Part shown: positions 41,958 to 50,453 of the stretch, piece by piece
Numbering within the stretch: the stretch's first letter is position 1
Layout: every line of letters starts with the position of its first letter
Assembly: GCA_018267215.1 (NCBI GenBank)
Contig: JAFDYX010000011.1
Location: 62,001 to 126,000 of the forward strand
Length of the DNA stretch: 64,000 nucleotides
Source: Bacteroidota bacterium
GTDB lineage: Bacteria; Bacteroidota; Bacteroidia; Cytophagales; Cyclobacteriaceae
Reading direction: 5' to 3'
Program-made: the position numbers and the translations under genes
Notes under the pieces: model-generated
The model's input: only the letters and a program-made list of their open reading frames with translations
Database searches by the model: none
What the model was told of the DNA's origin: nothing

Positions 41958-42082
41958 TTTGCCTATTACTTTTTCAAACCTATTGAAATACGAGATATGC
42001 AGTTTCAAACATTTGTCAGCAGGCAAGATGATTTTCATCATGATTTGAGGATTGTTATATTAGGAACTTGATTGAAGTAACT

Positions 42083-43321
42083 ATGGACATTCCCGCTATG
42101 TTTAGTAAGGCTTATCGCGAAATATTTCAAAACATGTCGGAAGGTATTATCATGGTGGACGAACGGGGCACTATTGCCGTAGCTAACCCGGTGGCCGAAC
42201 AGTTTTTTGGATATGAACAAAATGAGTTGAATGGAGTAGGTATTGAAAAACTATTGCCCGAGCGTTTTCGCAATGGGCATACCACCATGCGGTTTGGTTT
42301 TCATGCTAACCCCCGGCCCAGGCGCATGGGGGTGGGCAGAGATTTGCTCGGACTCCGCAAAGACGGGTCGGAGTTTCCCATCGAAATAAGCCTGAGCCAC
42401 TTTAACATGGGCGACACCGTGATGGTGATGGCCTTCATCAGCGACATCTCGCAACGAAAAATATTTGAACAAGCCCTGAAGCACAGCGAAGAACAACTCA
42501 TCGTCTATGCAGCCGAATTAGAGAACAAAGTGCAAGTGCGCACCGAAGCCCTTAACCAATCGGTAATTAAACTAGAGACCGAGGTGAAGGAACGAAAAAA
42601 AGCAGAGGAAGAAGCCAAAAAATCTTTAGAGAAAGAGCGCGAATTGAACGAACTGAAAACCAAGTTTGTGTCTATCGCCTCGCACGAATTTCGCACCCCG
42701 CTCAGCACCGTACTCAGTTCGGTTTCGTTGATACAGCAATACAAAGACCGGAGCGATTTTGATAAAATTGATAAGCACGTCAACCGGATTAAATCTTCTG
42801 TCAACCACCTCACCAGCATACTCAACGATTTTCTTTCGCTGGGCAAACTGGAAGAAGGGAGAGAGGATGTGCAAAATGAAACGATACGCTTGCGCGAATT
42901 TTTAGAAGAGATTATAGAAGAGGTGAACGCCTCGCTGAAAGAAGGTCAAAAAATGAAAATGGATTTTGCCTCGGAGGTAAGCGAAGTAATTTCCGACCCA
43001 CGCATCCTTCGCAATATCATGTTCAACCTGATTTCCAATGCCAGCAAATATTCCGAGCCGCATAAAACCATAACCGTGCGCTGCGAAAGCAAAAATTCAT
43101 TTATCCATTTCCACGTTCAAGATGAAGGCATCGGCATTTCAATGGAAGACCAGAAGCATTTGTTCGAACGTTTTTACAGAGCCAGCAACGCAGGCAATGT
43201 GCAGGGCACCGGCTTGGGGCTCAACATCGTGAAGCGATACGTGGAGCTACTAAGAGGAACAATCTCGTTTCACAGCGAACGCGGAAAAGGAAGTATCTTT
43301 ACCATCAGTATTCCATCCTAA
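42083..43321 (+). CDS. Cytosolic PAS histidine kinase, FixL-like sensor region
   Basis: A 412-residue soluble kinase. Residues 10-125 are a PAS domain. PAS residues align with FixL: LLPERFRNGHTTM places His66 where FixL has its proximal heme His, and MGVGRDLLGLRKDG places Arg86 where FixL has its heme-pocket Arg. A coiled coil (about 130-195) leads to the HisKA box, SIASHEFRTPLSTV, with phospho-acceptor His201. The HATPase domain has the N box NLISNASKYSEP, DEGIGIS and GTGLGLNIV. There are no membrane segments. The start is the ATG at 42083. The response regulator gene begins 11 bp downstream. Heme binding is inference: His at this place also occurs in non-heme PAS domains. Confidence 0.83.
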   Translation: MDIPAMFSKAYREIFQNMSEGIIMVDERGTIAVANPVAEQFFGYEQNELNGVGIEKLLPERFRNGHTTMRFGFHANPRPRRMGVGRDLLGLRKDGSEFPIEISLSHFNMGDTVMVMAFISDISQRKIFEQALKHSEEQLIVYAAELENKVQVRTEALNQSVIKLETEVKERKKAEEEAKKSLEKERELNELKTKFVSIASHEFRTPLSTVLSSVSLIQQYKDRSDFDKIDKHVNRIKSSVNHLTSILNDFLSLGKLEEGREDVQNETIRLREFLEEIIEEVNASLKEGQKMKMDFASEVSEVISDPRILRNIMFNLISNASKYSEPHKTITVRCESKNSFIHFHVQDEGIGISMEDQKHLFERFYRASNAGNVQGTGLGLNIVKRYVELLRGTISFHSERGKGSIFTISIPS

Positions 43322-43332
43322 CTACTTGGCAC

Positions 43333-44394
43333 ATGAAAAAAATTTTATTGATCGAAGACAACACAGAAGTACGTGAGAATATTCAGGAGATTTTGGAATT
43401 AGCCCATTACCAGGTTACTTCTGCCAAAAACGGAAGAGAAGGAGTGGAGCTGGCACAACAAGAAAAGCCAGACCTGATCATCTGCGACATCATGATGCCC
43501 GAGCTGGATGGCTATGGGGTGCTGCACATCTTGAGCAAGCGTGCGGAAACAGCCGGCATACCGTTCATTTTTTTAACTGCCAAAACCGAAAAAGCCGACA
43601 TCCGCAAAGGCATGAATCTGGGTGCCGATGACTATCTCACCAAACCGTTTGACGATACCGATTTGCTCAACGCCATCGAGGCGCGGTTTCAAAAGGTGAG
43701 CATGCAGAAAAAATTGTACGAAAGCACACCCGAAGGGCTGGATGAATTTATCCACGATGCCCAAAAGGCATTGAACATCAAAGACCTGTGCCGAGATAAA
43801 AAAATTAAATCATTAAAAAAGAAAACAGAGTTGTTTGCCGAAGGCGAAACCCCACTGAATGTTTTTTTTGTGAAAGCCGGAAGCATGAAGGTGTTTAAGT
43901 CGCACCCCGATGGCAAAGAACTGATTACCTCCATCTATCACGCCAACGATTTTTTTGGGTTTGAGCCCATTCTGGAAGGCACGTTATATGCCGAGTCGGC
44001 CGTGGCCATGCAAGACTCGGAAGTGGTGGCGATACCCAAACATGATTTTATGCTTTTGCTGCAAAGCCATCCCGATGTTTCGCACGGATTTATTTCATTG
44101 CTCTGCAAGAAGGTAGCCGAAAAAGAAAAACAATTATTGCATTTGGCCTACAACTCCGTGCGCCAGCGCACAGCCGAAGCATTATTGAAAGCGCAACAAC
44201 TGAAAGATGCCAACGAAGTGATTCAAATCTCGCGCGATGACCTGGCCAAGATGGTGGGCACCGCGCCCGAGTCAGTCATACGCGTGCTCTCCGATTTTAA
44301 AGACGAAAAACTGATTGAAATAGACGGAGGCAAAATCAAAATAACACAGCCCGGCAAATTAGAAAAAGTGGTGAGGTGGAGTGTGGCGAGGTGA
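43333..44394 (+). CDS. Receiver domain fused to a CRP/FNR-type DNA-binding regulator
   Basis: A 353-residue two-part regulator. Residues 1-120 are a receiver: acidic pair at Glu8/Asp9 (LIEDNTEV), phospho-acceptor Asp52 (IICDIMMPELDGYG) and Lys104 (DDYLTKPF). From about 150 there is a cyclic-nucleotide-binding-like beta-roll (LFAEGETPLNVFFVKAGSMKVFK to EPILEGTLYAESAV), then a long helix and a CRP/FNR winged helix with SRDDLAKMVGTAPESVIRVLSDF. In the recognition helix the Glu and Arg of the E-x2-x-R core are kept. There are no FNR-type cysteines. Thus it combines roles split between FixJ and FixK in rhizobia. It is 11 bp from the kinase and probably cotranscribed. Confidence 0.88.
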   Translation: MKKILLIEDNTEVRENIQEILELAHYQVTSAKNGREGVELAQQEKPDLIICDIMMPELDGYGVLHILSKRAETAGIPFIFLTAKTEKADIRKGMNLGADDYLTKPFDDTDLLNAIEARFQKVSMQKKLYESTPEGLDEFIHDAQKALNIKDLCRDKKIKSLKKKTELFAEGETPLNVFFVKAGSMKVFKSHPDGKELITSIYHANDFFGFEPILEGTLYAESAVAMQDSEVVAIPKHDFMLLLQSHPDVSHGFISLLCKKVAEKEKQLLHLAYNSVRQRTAEALLKAQQLKDANEVIQISRDDLAKMVGTAPESVIRVLSDFKDEKLIEIDGGKIKITQPGKLEKVVRWSVAR

Positions 44395-44498
44395 GGTTTG
44401 AAAATATTGCAGTAACCGACAATCTTTTGAAAAACCACTTAGCAATGCTCAAGATTGAGTAATTTCAAATTTTGACACACTATCAAACTCAAATATTC

Positions 44499-44996
44499 AT
44501 GAAACAAATTTTTATTCTTTCGCTGACTATTACAATTTTACTAACAACAGCCTGTCGTAACAACACTGCGATATCAGTTGGCAAAGACAATACTTCCAAC
44601 TTCGATACAACAGCTTTAAGAAAAATGATTGAAGAAAAAAATAAACAATTTGCCAGGGCTCACGTACTTCGAGATACCGCATTTCTGAATAACATATTTA
44701 CACAAAATGCACGGGTTTTGGCTCCCAATTCTGAAATGATAAGTGGGCGTTCTGCTATTGCAGCAATCAATTTGGCGTACGTAAATTATGGCATAGATGA
44801 AGCTCACATAGAAACAACAAAATTATATGGTAGTGGAGATTACCTTATTAATGAAGGCAACTATATGATGCGTTATGGAAAAGGCAGCACCGTGGATAAA
44901 GGAAAGTTTATTTATATATGGAAGAAAGTAGGTAGCGACTGGAAATTAGATTCCGACATTTGGAATAGCAGCACACCTGCTAATCAGGCAAAATAA
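44499..44996 (+). CDS. SnoaL-like/DUF4440 lipoprotein
   Basis: A 165-residue lipoprotein (leader MKQIFILSLTITILLTTACRNN, lipobox Cys). The mature part is an alpha+beta-barrel of the SnoaL-like/NTF2 type: LRKMIEEKNKQFARAHVLRDTAFLNNIFTQNARVLAPN, then GRSAIAAINLAYVNYGI, and a C-terminal KVGSDWKLDSDIWNSS. Such domains bind small hydrophobic ligands or act as hydrolase/isomerase folds; no function is clear. The start at 44499 is preferred over a TTG at 44472. It stands between the regulator and a region of decayed repeats. Confidence 0.75.
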   Translation: MKQIFILSLTITILLTTACRNNTAISVGKDNTSNFDTTALRKMIEEKNKQFARAHVLRDTAFLNNIFTQNARVLAPNSEMISGRSAIAAINLAYVNYGIDEAHIETTKLYGSGDYLINEGNYMMRYGKGSTVDKGKFIYIWKKVGSDWKLDSDIWNSSTPANQAK

Positions 44997-45068
44997 CTCA
45001 GATTGTTGTTAGCGACTGACTTGAACAGAAAACAAAACACACCATACAGGCGCAAGCAACAGTAATAA

Positions 45069-45191
45069 TAGAGAGCTTTGAAAAACCCATATTAAAAATT
45101 TTTCTGAGCTTGTTGAGTTGCTGAATTAGGTTAAAAAGCGAATTCAATTCAAAAAGTATTAATGCAAAATAAGGTTTTTCAAAGCTCTCTA
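45069..45191. mobile_element. MITE-like 123-bp element with 19-bp perfect terminal inverted repeats
   Basis: TAGAGAGCTTTGAAAAACC at 45069-45087 is exactly inverted at 45173-45191, enclosing 85 bp of A/T-rich DNA without a reading frame. Short similar bases (AATAA/ATAAT) flank it, but a clean target duplication is not certain. No transposase lies inside, so a non-autonomous element or the ends of a deleted IS are the natural readings. Confidence 0.6.
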
Positions 45192-45242
45192 ATAATGAAT
45201 GGCAATAGTATCAACAGCACAATAAATTGATGGAGCCGCTAA

Positions 45243-45371
45243 ATGTTTTATCAGCAGATGGTGTATGTGCAGAATAATCCATTAGAAGCAAGTTTGGTGG
45301 AAAATGAGAAGATTATCTACATAGCAGCGCAAGAGATTTTTTGTTTGGTCGAGCTGTCGTATGTTATATAA
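45243..45371 (+). pseudogene. Fragment of a Y1/REP-associated (RAYT/IS200-like) transposase C-terminus
   Basis: A 42-codon frame runs MFYQQMVYVQNNPLEASLVENEK and continues to IAAQEIFCLVELSYVI before TAA. The segment YVQNNPLEASLVEN closely follows the YIHNNPVEAGLVE motif of the Y1-transposase C-terminus, and the following aromatic/Ala/Gln pattern matches the usual Y-S-S-A-R-D-Y region in degraded form. The catalytic HUH and Tyr parts are absent, so it is a dead remnant. It sits in a 468-bp gene-free stretch (44997-45464) that otherwise holds the MITE-like element and no other recognisable feature. Confidence 0.6.
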
Positions 45372-45464
45372 AAAGGTACAGCCTGTAGGGGTATGATACA
45401 TTGTTTTGAGTCAGCATAGTAAAACTCACTAAAAATAAAATCAAAAAACTTAATCTAACAGAAC

Positions 45465-45659
45465 ATGGATAATTCTGGCATCTCCGCATTAATCTTTTTA
45501 GGTATTATCGCTTTTATTTGGGGTTTACCAATTTTGAGTATAGCCATTTCTAGTAGAACTAGAGGGGGCGAAAAATTAGCTTGGATTTTAGCGGTGATTT
45601 TTGTGTCTTGGTTTGCTTGGATTTTCTATTTGCTGCTCGCTCCAATTAAGAAGGAATAA
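45465..45659 (+). CDS. Small two-segment membrane protein, PLDc_N-like
   Basis: A 64-residue protein with two hydrophobic helices (about 7-28 and 38-58) around a charged loop (SSRTRGGEKL). The sequence IAFIWGLPILSIAISSRTRGG, then WILAVIFVSWFAWIFYLLLAPI, is close to the small PLDc N-terminal-like or superinfection-immunity-type membrane proteins, in which a second helix ends in a Y-L-L/L motif. The role is unknown. It directly follows the repeat-rich stretch. Confidence 0.65.
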   Translation: MDNSGISALIFLGIIAFIWGLPILSIAISSRTRGGEKLAWILAVIFVSWFAWIFYLLLAPIKKE

Positions 45660-45679
45660 CTAAGTTGATGTTGGTAGCT

Positions 45680-45696
45680 GACCAATAACTTGAAAG
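45680..45696. repeat. 17-mer GACCAATAACTTGAAAG, first copy
   Basis: Exact 17-mer, repeated at 46909-46925 in the next intergenic gap. Both lie near gene ends. Confidence 0.6.
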
Positions 45697-45874
45697 TCTT
45701 ATTCGCAGAGGCGTCTCCTGAAGGGAAAGGAGTAAGCAAAGGAGAGATTCTGCGTGGTGAGTGAAGACAATGGTTGTTTGTAGCATGAAAGTAAAATTCA
45801 AAATAATCGCTGAGCCCGCTAGGCGCGAGACTCTACTGAGAATAAGTCTTCCCTGTTTAACAACACCAATAGCT

Positions 45875-46756
45875 ATGACCAGATTAGTTCTGTTACTGTT
45901 ACTTATTTTGCCGTCTGCACACCTGCAGGCGCAAAATACAGACAGCACACAAAGTAATGTGGTGTTTATCCTGAAAAACGGACAGACTATAACTGGCCGG
46001 ATTCTTTCATTAAAAAAACAAAACTATCTCATCAAAACACAGACAACCGATACACTGATGATTTCAATGGATCAGGTAAGGTCTGTATCCGTAGTGGGCT
46101 TGTCGGGCTCCGGCTATTTTGAGCCTCTCTTCCCCTTCAAATATTTTTTATTCAACTCGGCTATACCGCTACAACGAAAAACATGGTATTACACAAACCA
46201 ATATGTTTTTTTTAATAGCATCAACTATGGCATCAGTAAAAACTGGAGTACAGGCATCGCATTTTTATCTTTTAATCCGCCCACATTTATTTCGCCAAAG
46301 ATCAGATATACGTTCAACCCTGAAAGCAGACTGAAAATTGGATTGGGTGTTCAGTATTTTATGATCCGTGTTTATGAAACAGGAGCCGGTAATGTCTTTT
46401 ATCACTACGGTTTAGCGCAGGCATTGGCCACGTATGGCAACAGCCAGAACAATTTTACATTGGGAGCAGGTAAGTTTATTTCTCCTGATGGCGTGTACAA
46501 AGGATACGTGGTATTGATAGCTGTTACAAAAAAAATATCTCAGCACATAAGTTTTATTTCTGAGAATAATTTTGTGGTGGGCTCTCTTAATTTTTCTGAG
46601 AATGGCTTTGGATTACTTTCCGGAGGCATACGCATTCACGCAAAAAAACATGCCTTTGAAATGGGCGCTTTCACTCCTGCGGTCATACCGGGAGGAAATA
46701 TTGACCGTACCATAGCATTGCCTTTTGCAGGGTATAATTTGAAGCTTGGAAAATAA
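45875..46756 (+). CDS. Predicted outer-membrane/periplasmic protein of unknown function
   Basis: A 293-residue protein from the ATG at 45875, which gives a signal peptide (MTRLVLLLLLILPSAHLQAQ); the frame continues upstream to 45761 but the extra part is not needed. The N-terminal domain (NVVFILKNGQTITGRILSLKKQNYLIKTQTTDTLMI, about 30-70) is a small beta domain of a type seen in unnamed Bacteroidota proteins. The rest alternates aromatic strands (GISKNWSTGIAFLSFNPPTFISPKIRYTF) typical of an outer-membrane barrel, and the protein ends in LPFAGYNLKLGK. No function is assigned. Confidence 0.65.
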   Translation: MTRLVLLLLLILPSAHLQAQNTDSTQSNVVFILKNGQTITGRILSLKKQNYLIKTQTTDTLMISMDQVRSVSVVGLSGSGYFEPLFPFKYFLFNSAIPLQRKTWYYTNQYVFFNSINYGISKNWSTGIAFLSFNPPTFISPKIRYTFNPESRLKIGLGVQYFMIRVYETGAGNVFYHYGLAQALATYGNSQNNFTLGAGKFISPDGVYKGYVVLIAVTKKISQHISFISENNFVVGSLNFSENGFGLLSGGIRIHAKKHAFEMGAFTPAVIPGGNIDRTIALPFAGYNLKLGK

Positions 46757-46773
46757 GACCAATATTTCTCATG

Positions 46774-46831
46774 GCTGTTCGACATTTGCAATGTAGAACG
46801 ACAGATAAGGCGGATTTTATAATCCGTGTTT
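46774..46831. repeat. REP-like palindromic repeat, copy A
   Basis: A 58-bp unit beginning GCTGTTCGACATTTGC, with a second hairpin (CGGATT-ttat-AATCCG at 46811-46826). The copy at 58962-59019 is the same in 50 of 58 positions by hand alignment. It lies in the 211-bp gap before the SafE-like gene, which otherwise holds only one copy of the 17-mer repeat. Confidence 0.7.
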
Positions 46832-46908
46832 AAAAAATCCTACGATGGCCTTCGTTGCAGTTGGGCAACTGCGTTTCCAATACGGATGCCAATCAGGCGT
46901 TAGTCCGC

Positions 46909-46925
46909 GACCAATAACTTGAAAG
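46909..46925. repeat. 17-mer GACCAATAACTTGAAAG, second copy
   Basis: Identical to the copy at 45680-45696. Confidence 0.6.
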
Positions 46926-46967
46926 CCTGAATCAATGAATTGTTGAAAGAAAGATAAAACAACGAAG

Positions 46968-47654
46968 CTACCGGCACGTCACCACTTCTACCAGCGCATC
47001 ATGAAACGAATGAGTGTGCGGCAGGTGAACGATGAAAACCCGGGCAATCAACAAACAGCCGGATAACACAACAAAAATTTTCACCATCCTGAGTGGATGA
47101 AAACGAAAACGCTCACTCACCCATCGAAATGCAGACGTGAAGCCGAGCAAAGCTGGTAATGTGCCGGCTCCAAACAACACCATAAACAAAAACCCTTCTG
47201 CCGGGGTGGGCATAATCACGCAATAGGTGAGGGCCAGTAGCGTGAGCCCGCAAGGCAGCAACCCATTGATGATACCCAGCAAAAAAACCGAGCCATCATT
47301 TTTTTTTTGCAGGAAGGCGGAAAAAATATTTTTTAACATCAATGTAAATTGGCTTATCCACGAACTGAAAAATTTTATTTTAATATGACTGAAGTTAGCC
47401 AGCCCTACTACAATCAACAACACACCCAACGACAGAGACAATAAATTTTGGTAGCGTGCTAACGGAAGAGCAAAGCCAACGGAAGTAATAAGGGCGCCCA
47501 AAAAACCATAGGTAACAATGCGCCCACTGTGATACAATAAGCGATGCTGCACTACTTGAGAAGAGTGGTGGGTAACGGCCATAGCCAGCGGACTGCACAT
47601 ACCGATGCAATGAAAACTTCCTGCCAACCCGATAATCAATGCCGTGTACAACAC
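46968..47654 (-). CDS. SafE/TauE-like membrane protein of the cbb3 cluster
   Basis: A 228-residue protein with about six membrane helices. The first helix contains GSFHCIGMCSPLA, the H-C-x2-G/M-C pattern of a sulfite-exporter/heavy-metal-transport-like family (also called cytochrome c biogenesis transmembrane-like). PLLG-like turns (GIINGLLPCGLTLLALTYC) contain a second Pro-Cys-Gly motif that may bind copper. In Bacteroidota and Proteobacteria this protein usually lies at the end of ccoG-ccoH runs, so help with metal supply for cbb3 oxidase is the inferred role. It starts with GTG, 1 bp after the ccoH stop. Confidence 0.75.
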   Translation of the reverse strand: MLYTALIIGLAGSFHCIGMCSPLAMAVTHHSSQVVQHRLLYHSGRIVTYGFLGALITSVGFALPLARYQNLLSLSLGVLLIVVGLANFSHIKIKFFSSWISQFTLMLKNIFSAFLQKKNDGSVFLLGIINGLLPCGLTLLALTYCVIMPTPAEGFLFMVLFGAGTLPALLGFTSAFRWVSERFRFHPLRMVKIFVVLSGCLLIARVFIVHLPHTHSFHDALVEVVTCR

Positions 47655-47655
47655 A

Positions 47656-48078
47656 TCAAATGGTGATTTGATCTTCGAAATAATAATCTTTCCCCGCGGC
47701 CGTCCACCACAACTTCACGCGGTACATTCCTTTCTTGGTGCTTATCCGCAGGCTTTGCACCCGCAAAGGCTGTAACTGAAAGTGTTGATCGCGTGTGTCG
47801 TCTGATGGGCAAAATAAATCCACTTTGCCTTTGTCTGGCAATGTGTTTTCCGGAAATGTTATTTGCAGACCGGATTGTTCGTTGTAGGTGATCACCGGCT
47901 TTTGTGCCAGCGACAGCAGATTTTGCTTTCGCTCGATCTGTTGTTGGTAGGCCAGTTCTTCGTCATAATAATTTTTTGAAACTAAGTTGACGTCTTTGCG
48001 AAAACAAAATGTGATCAGCGCTCCGATGAAGAGCCCGAAAAAAACGAAAGACACGACTATCCACTTTCCAAAATGCAT
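47656..48078 (-). CDS. ccoH: CcoH (FixH) cbb3 oxidase assembly protein
   Basis: A 140-residue FixH-family protein: one N-terminal membrane helix (GKWIVVSFVFFGLFIGALITF), then the conserved LVSKNYYDEELAYQQQIERKQN, and a periplasmic beta domain that closes with GMYRVKLWWTAAGKDYYFEDQ. FixH/CcoH assists maturation of cbb3-type oxidase. It is 11 bp after ccoG and abuts the SafE-like gene, consistent with one transcript. Confidence 0.9.
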   Translation of the reverse strand: MHFGKWIVVSFVFFGLFIGALITFCFRKDVNLVSKNYYDEELAYQQQIERKQNLLSLAQKPVITYNEQSGLQITFPENTLPDKGKVDLFCPSDDTRDQHFQLQPLRVQSLRISTKKGMYRVKLWWTAAGKDYYFEDQITI

Positions 48079-48089
48079 CGCCTAAGTAT

Positions 48090-49526
48090 TTATTTTTTCT
48101 TCGTGTCAGACGACCGGTGTACCGGCCCGATAAATTTTGCTTTTACAGTTTGGATGACTTCACCATCTTGTATGACATTCAACTTCACTAGCATTTTGGC
48201 ATTGGTAATGTCTTGCTCGGGTATTTCAATAAAATAAACCCGCTTCAACATGCCTTCAGCCGGGATGATGATCTCTTTGCCATCTACATTTTTTAGCCGG
48301 GCAGCGGCAGGTTCTACTATCTTGAGATCCAGTTTGATTTCGCCAAATGTTTTGTTGATAAAATCAAAGTTGTATAAGTTGGTTACATAATCGCCATTGC
48401 GTTGGTATAGCGTGCCGGGCACTTTCAGGGCTGTCACTTTTACATCGCTGCGGTTGAGCAAGGAAACACTGAGGATGCCGATCAATAACAGCAGCACAAC
48501 CGAATAGCCGATTACCCTGGCGGTGATAATTTTTTGTGTTCCTTCTTTGATGGAATTGTAGGAAGCAAAACGGATCAGCCCTTTGGGTTTACCTATTTTC
48601 AGCATCACATCATCGCAGGCATCTATGCAGGCCGTGCAGTTGACGCACTCCAGTTGTGTGCCATGGCGTATGTCTATGCCGGTGGGGCAAACGTGCACAC
48701 AAAGTTTGCAGTCAATACAATCTCCGGTTTTTTCTGCCACCGGATTTTTTTTGATTTTTCCGCGGGGCTCACCACGCAGCCAGTCGTAAGCCACCACAAT
48801 AGATTCTTTGATGAGCAAAACACCTTGCAGCCGGCCGTAAGGGCACACGGCAATGCAAGCCTGCTCGCGAAATTTGGCAAAGTTAAAATAGAAGATGCCG
48901 GTGAAAGCCACCAGCCCGATGAAGCCGGCCATGTGTTCGGCAGGCGGTTCGGTTACAATTTTCTGCACAGACTCAACTCCGATCAGGTAGGCCATGGCTG
49001 TATGTGAGATCAAAATTGAGATCAAAATAAACAACGTGTGCTTGGCAGTTTTTTTCCAGAGCTTTTCGAAATTCATGGACTGGGCATCAAGCCTGCGCTG
49101 GGCGGGAGCATCGCCTTCAATCCAGTATTCTATCTTGCGGAAAACCATTTCCATGAACAGTGTTTGCGGGCAAGCCCAGCCGCACCACAAGCGGCCAAAC
49201 ACTACGGTAAACAAAATGATGAAAACAAAAAATATCAGCAGGGTAATGGCCAGTAAAATAAAATCTTGTGGCCAGAATGGGTGACCCATGATGACGAACC
49301 TGCGTTCAAAAACATTTAGCAGCAGCAGCGGCTCGCCACCAATTTTTATAAAGGGTCCCGCAAATAAGAGTGCCAGTAATACGATGCTGACAACTATGCG
49401 CTTGGCATGCAATAAGCCCGATGGTTTTTTCGGATAGACCCAGATGCGTTTGCCTTTGGCATCTACCGTAGCAATGCTATCCCGAAATTGCTCATCATAG
49501 TTATAAAATTCCTGCGAGTCTGCCAT
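48090..49526 (-). CDS. ccoG: CcoG (FixG) cbb3 oxidase accessory ferredoxin-type protein
   Basis: A 478-residue membrane protein with about five helices and an FeS region. Motifs include LWCGWACPQTLFMEMVFRKIEYWIEG, a CPYGR-type loop (QACIAVCPYGRLQG), then two [4Fe-4S] ferredoxin motifs in CIDCKLCVHVCPTGIDIRHG and CVNCTACIDACDDVM. The C-terminal periplasmic part is an Ig-like beta domain. CcoG is thought to reduce copper for CuB insertion. It is 3 bp after ccoP. Confidence 0.94.
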   Translation of the reverse strand: MADSQEFYNYDEQFRDSIATVDAKGKRIWVYPKKPSGLLHAKRIVVSIVLLALLFAGPFIKIGGEPLLLLNVFERRFVIMGHPFWPQDFILLAITLLIFFVFIILFTVVFGRLWCGWACPQTLFMEMVFRKIEYWIEGDAPAQRRLDAQSMNFEKLWKKTAKHTLFILISILISHTAMAYLIGVESVQKIVTEPPAEHMAGFIGLVAFTGIFYFNFAKFREQACIAVCPYGRLQGVLLIKESIVVAYDWLRGEPRGKIKKNPVAEKTGDCIDCKLCVHVCPTGIDIRHGTQLECVNCTACIDACDDVMLKIGKPKGLIRFASYNSIKEGTQKIITARVIGYSVVLLLLIGILSVSLLNRSDVKVTALKVPGTLYQRNGDYVTNLYNFDFINKTFGEIKLDLKIVEPAAARLKNVDGKEIIIPAEGMLKRVYFIEIPEQDITNAKMLVKLNVIQDGEVIQTVKAKFIGPVHRSSDTKKK

Positions 49527-49529
49527 GTG

Positions 49530-50453
49530 TTACTTGGCAGCAGCTTGCGTTTTGCTGCTGTCACTTTTTTCCGGTTTATACAATTCGCCTTGCGGGGCCT
49601 TGGGGCTGGCCGGCTTGGTTCCTTGCAAACTTAAAACAAAAAAAGTTACATCGCGCACGTCATTGATGCTCATGGCTTTTCCCCAGGCGGGCATTCCTTT
49701 TTCTACCACACCGTCTTTGATGGTATGAAAAACATTTTTGATACCGCCCCCATGCAACCAATACTGATCGGTCAGGTTGGGGCCGATGTTATTGCCACCG
49801 CCATCGCTGCCATGGCACGAGCCGCACGCATTTTTTACGAACACTTCTTTTCCTCTGCCAATGATGGTGGCATCGGCCGAATACACTAACGTAGATTCGT
49901 CTATGGCGGCAGCCTGTGGTTTAGAGGCCATATTTTTTTGCTGCTCTACCTGCGCCAAGGCTACTTCAGTTTCATACTCTTGTTGCATGAGCGGTAGCGA
50001 ATCGGTTACGTGATAGACCACCAGATAGATAATACCAAAAATAATCGTTCCATAAAAAAGCCACTTCCACCACGGAGGTAAGTGGTTGTCCAGTTCGCGT
50101 ATGCCATCGTAACTGTGAGCCATTTCAATAGAGGCTTCTTCTTCCACCGGCACGGAGTCGTTCAGTTGCCGGGTGAGGCTTTGCCACCAGGTAGGAGTGG
50201 GCACATACTTTTTGCCGGCTGCTTCAGCCCGTTGCTTTTCCAATTGGGTGGTGAGCAAATTGAGTGTGCGAACCAAGATGACTAATACGACAATAGTCAG
50301 AATAAAAACAATGACGATAAAACCTATCGCGACATAGTAGGGCTGCAAAGGGTTAGCAGAAGCATTGCTTGCCGGTGCCGGCTGTGTAGCCTGCTGTGCC
50401 ACCCCACTCAAAGAAACCAACGTAAGCAGGAGGATGGAATATAGTTTTTTCAT
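49530..50453 (-). CDS. ccoP: cbb3 oxidase subunit III (CcoP) with a single heme
   Basis: A 307-residue subunit. A signal-like leader (MKKLYSILLLTLVSLSGVAQQ) is followed by a membrane helix (YYVAIGFIVIVFILTIVVLVILV), the CcoP N-terminal domain with a second helix (LPPWWKWLFYGTIIFGIIYLVVYHV), and one cytochrome c domain (NACGSCHGSDGGG, with a MPAWG methionine ligand). Proteobacterial CcoP has two heme motifs; only one CxxCH is present here, as I recall is common in Bacteroidota. It delivers electrons to the CcoNO core. It overlaps ccoQ by 4 bp. Confidence 0.92.
   Translation of the reverse strand: MKKLYSILLLTLVSLSGVAQQATQPAPASNASANPLQPYYVAIGFIVIVFILTIVVLVILVRTLNLLTTQLEKQRAEAAGKKYVPTPTWWQSLTRQLNDSVPVEEEASIEMAHSYDGIRELDNHLPPWWKWLFYGTIIFGIIYLVVYHVTDSLPLMQQEYETEVALAQVEQQKNMASKPQAAAIDESTLVYSADATIIGRGKEVFVKNACGSCHGSDGGGNNIGPNLTDQYWLHGGGIKNVFHTIKDGVVEKGMPAWGKAMSINDVRDVTFFVLSLQGTKPASPKAPQGELYKPEKSDSSKTQAAAK

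Noticed and set aside
49530..50453. CcoP with only one heme site as a truncated gene
   Set aside because: The N-terminal helices, single cytochrome domain and gene overlaps are intact; one-heme CcoP is usual in this phylum.
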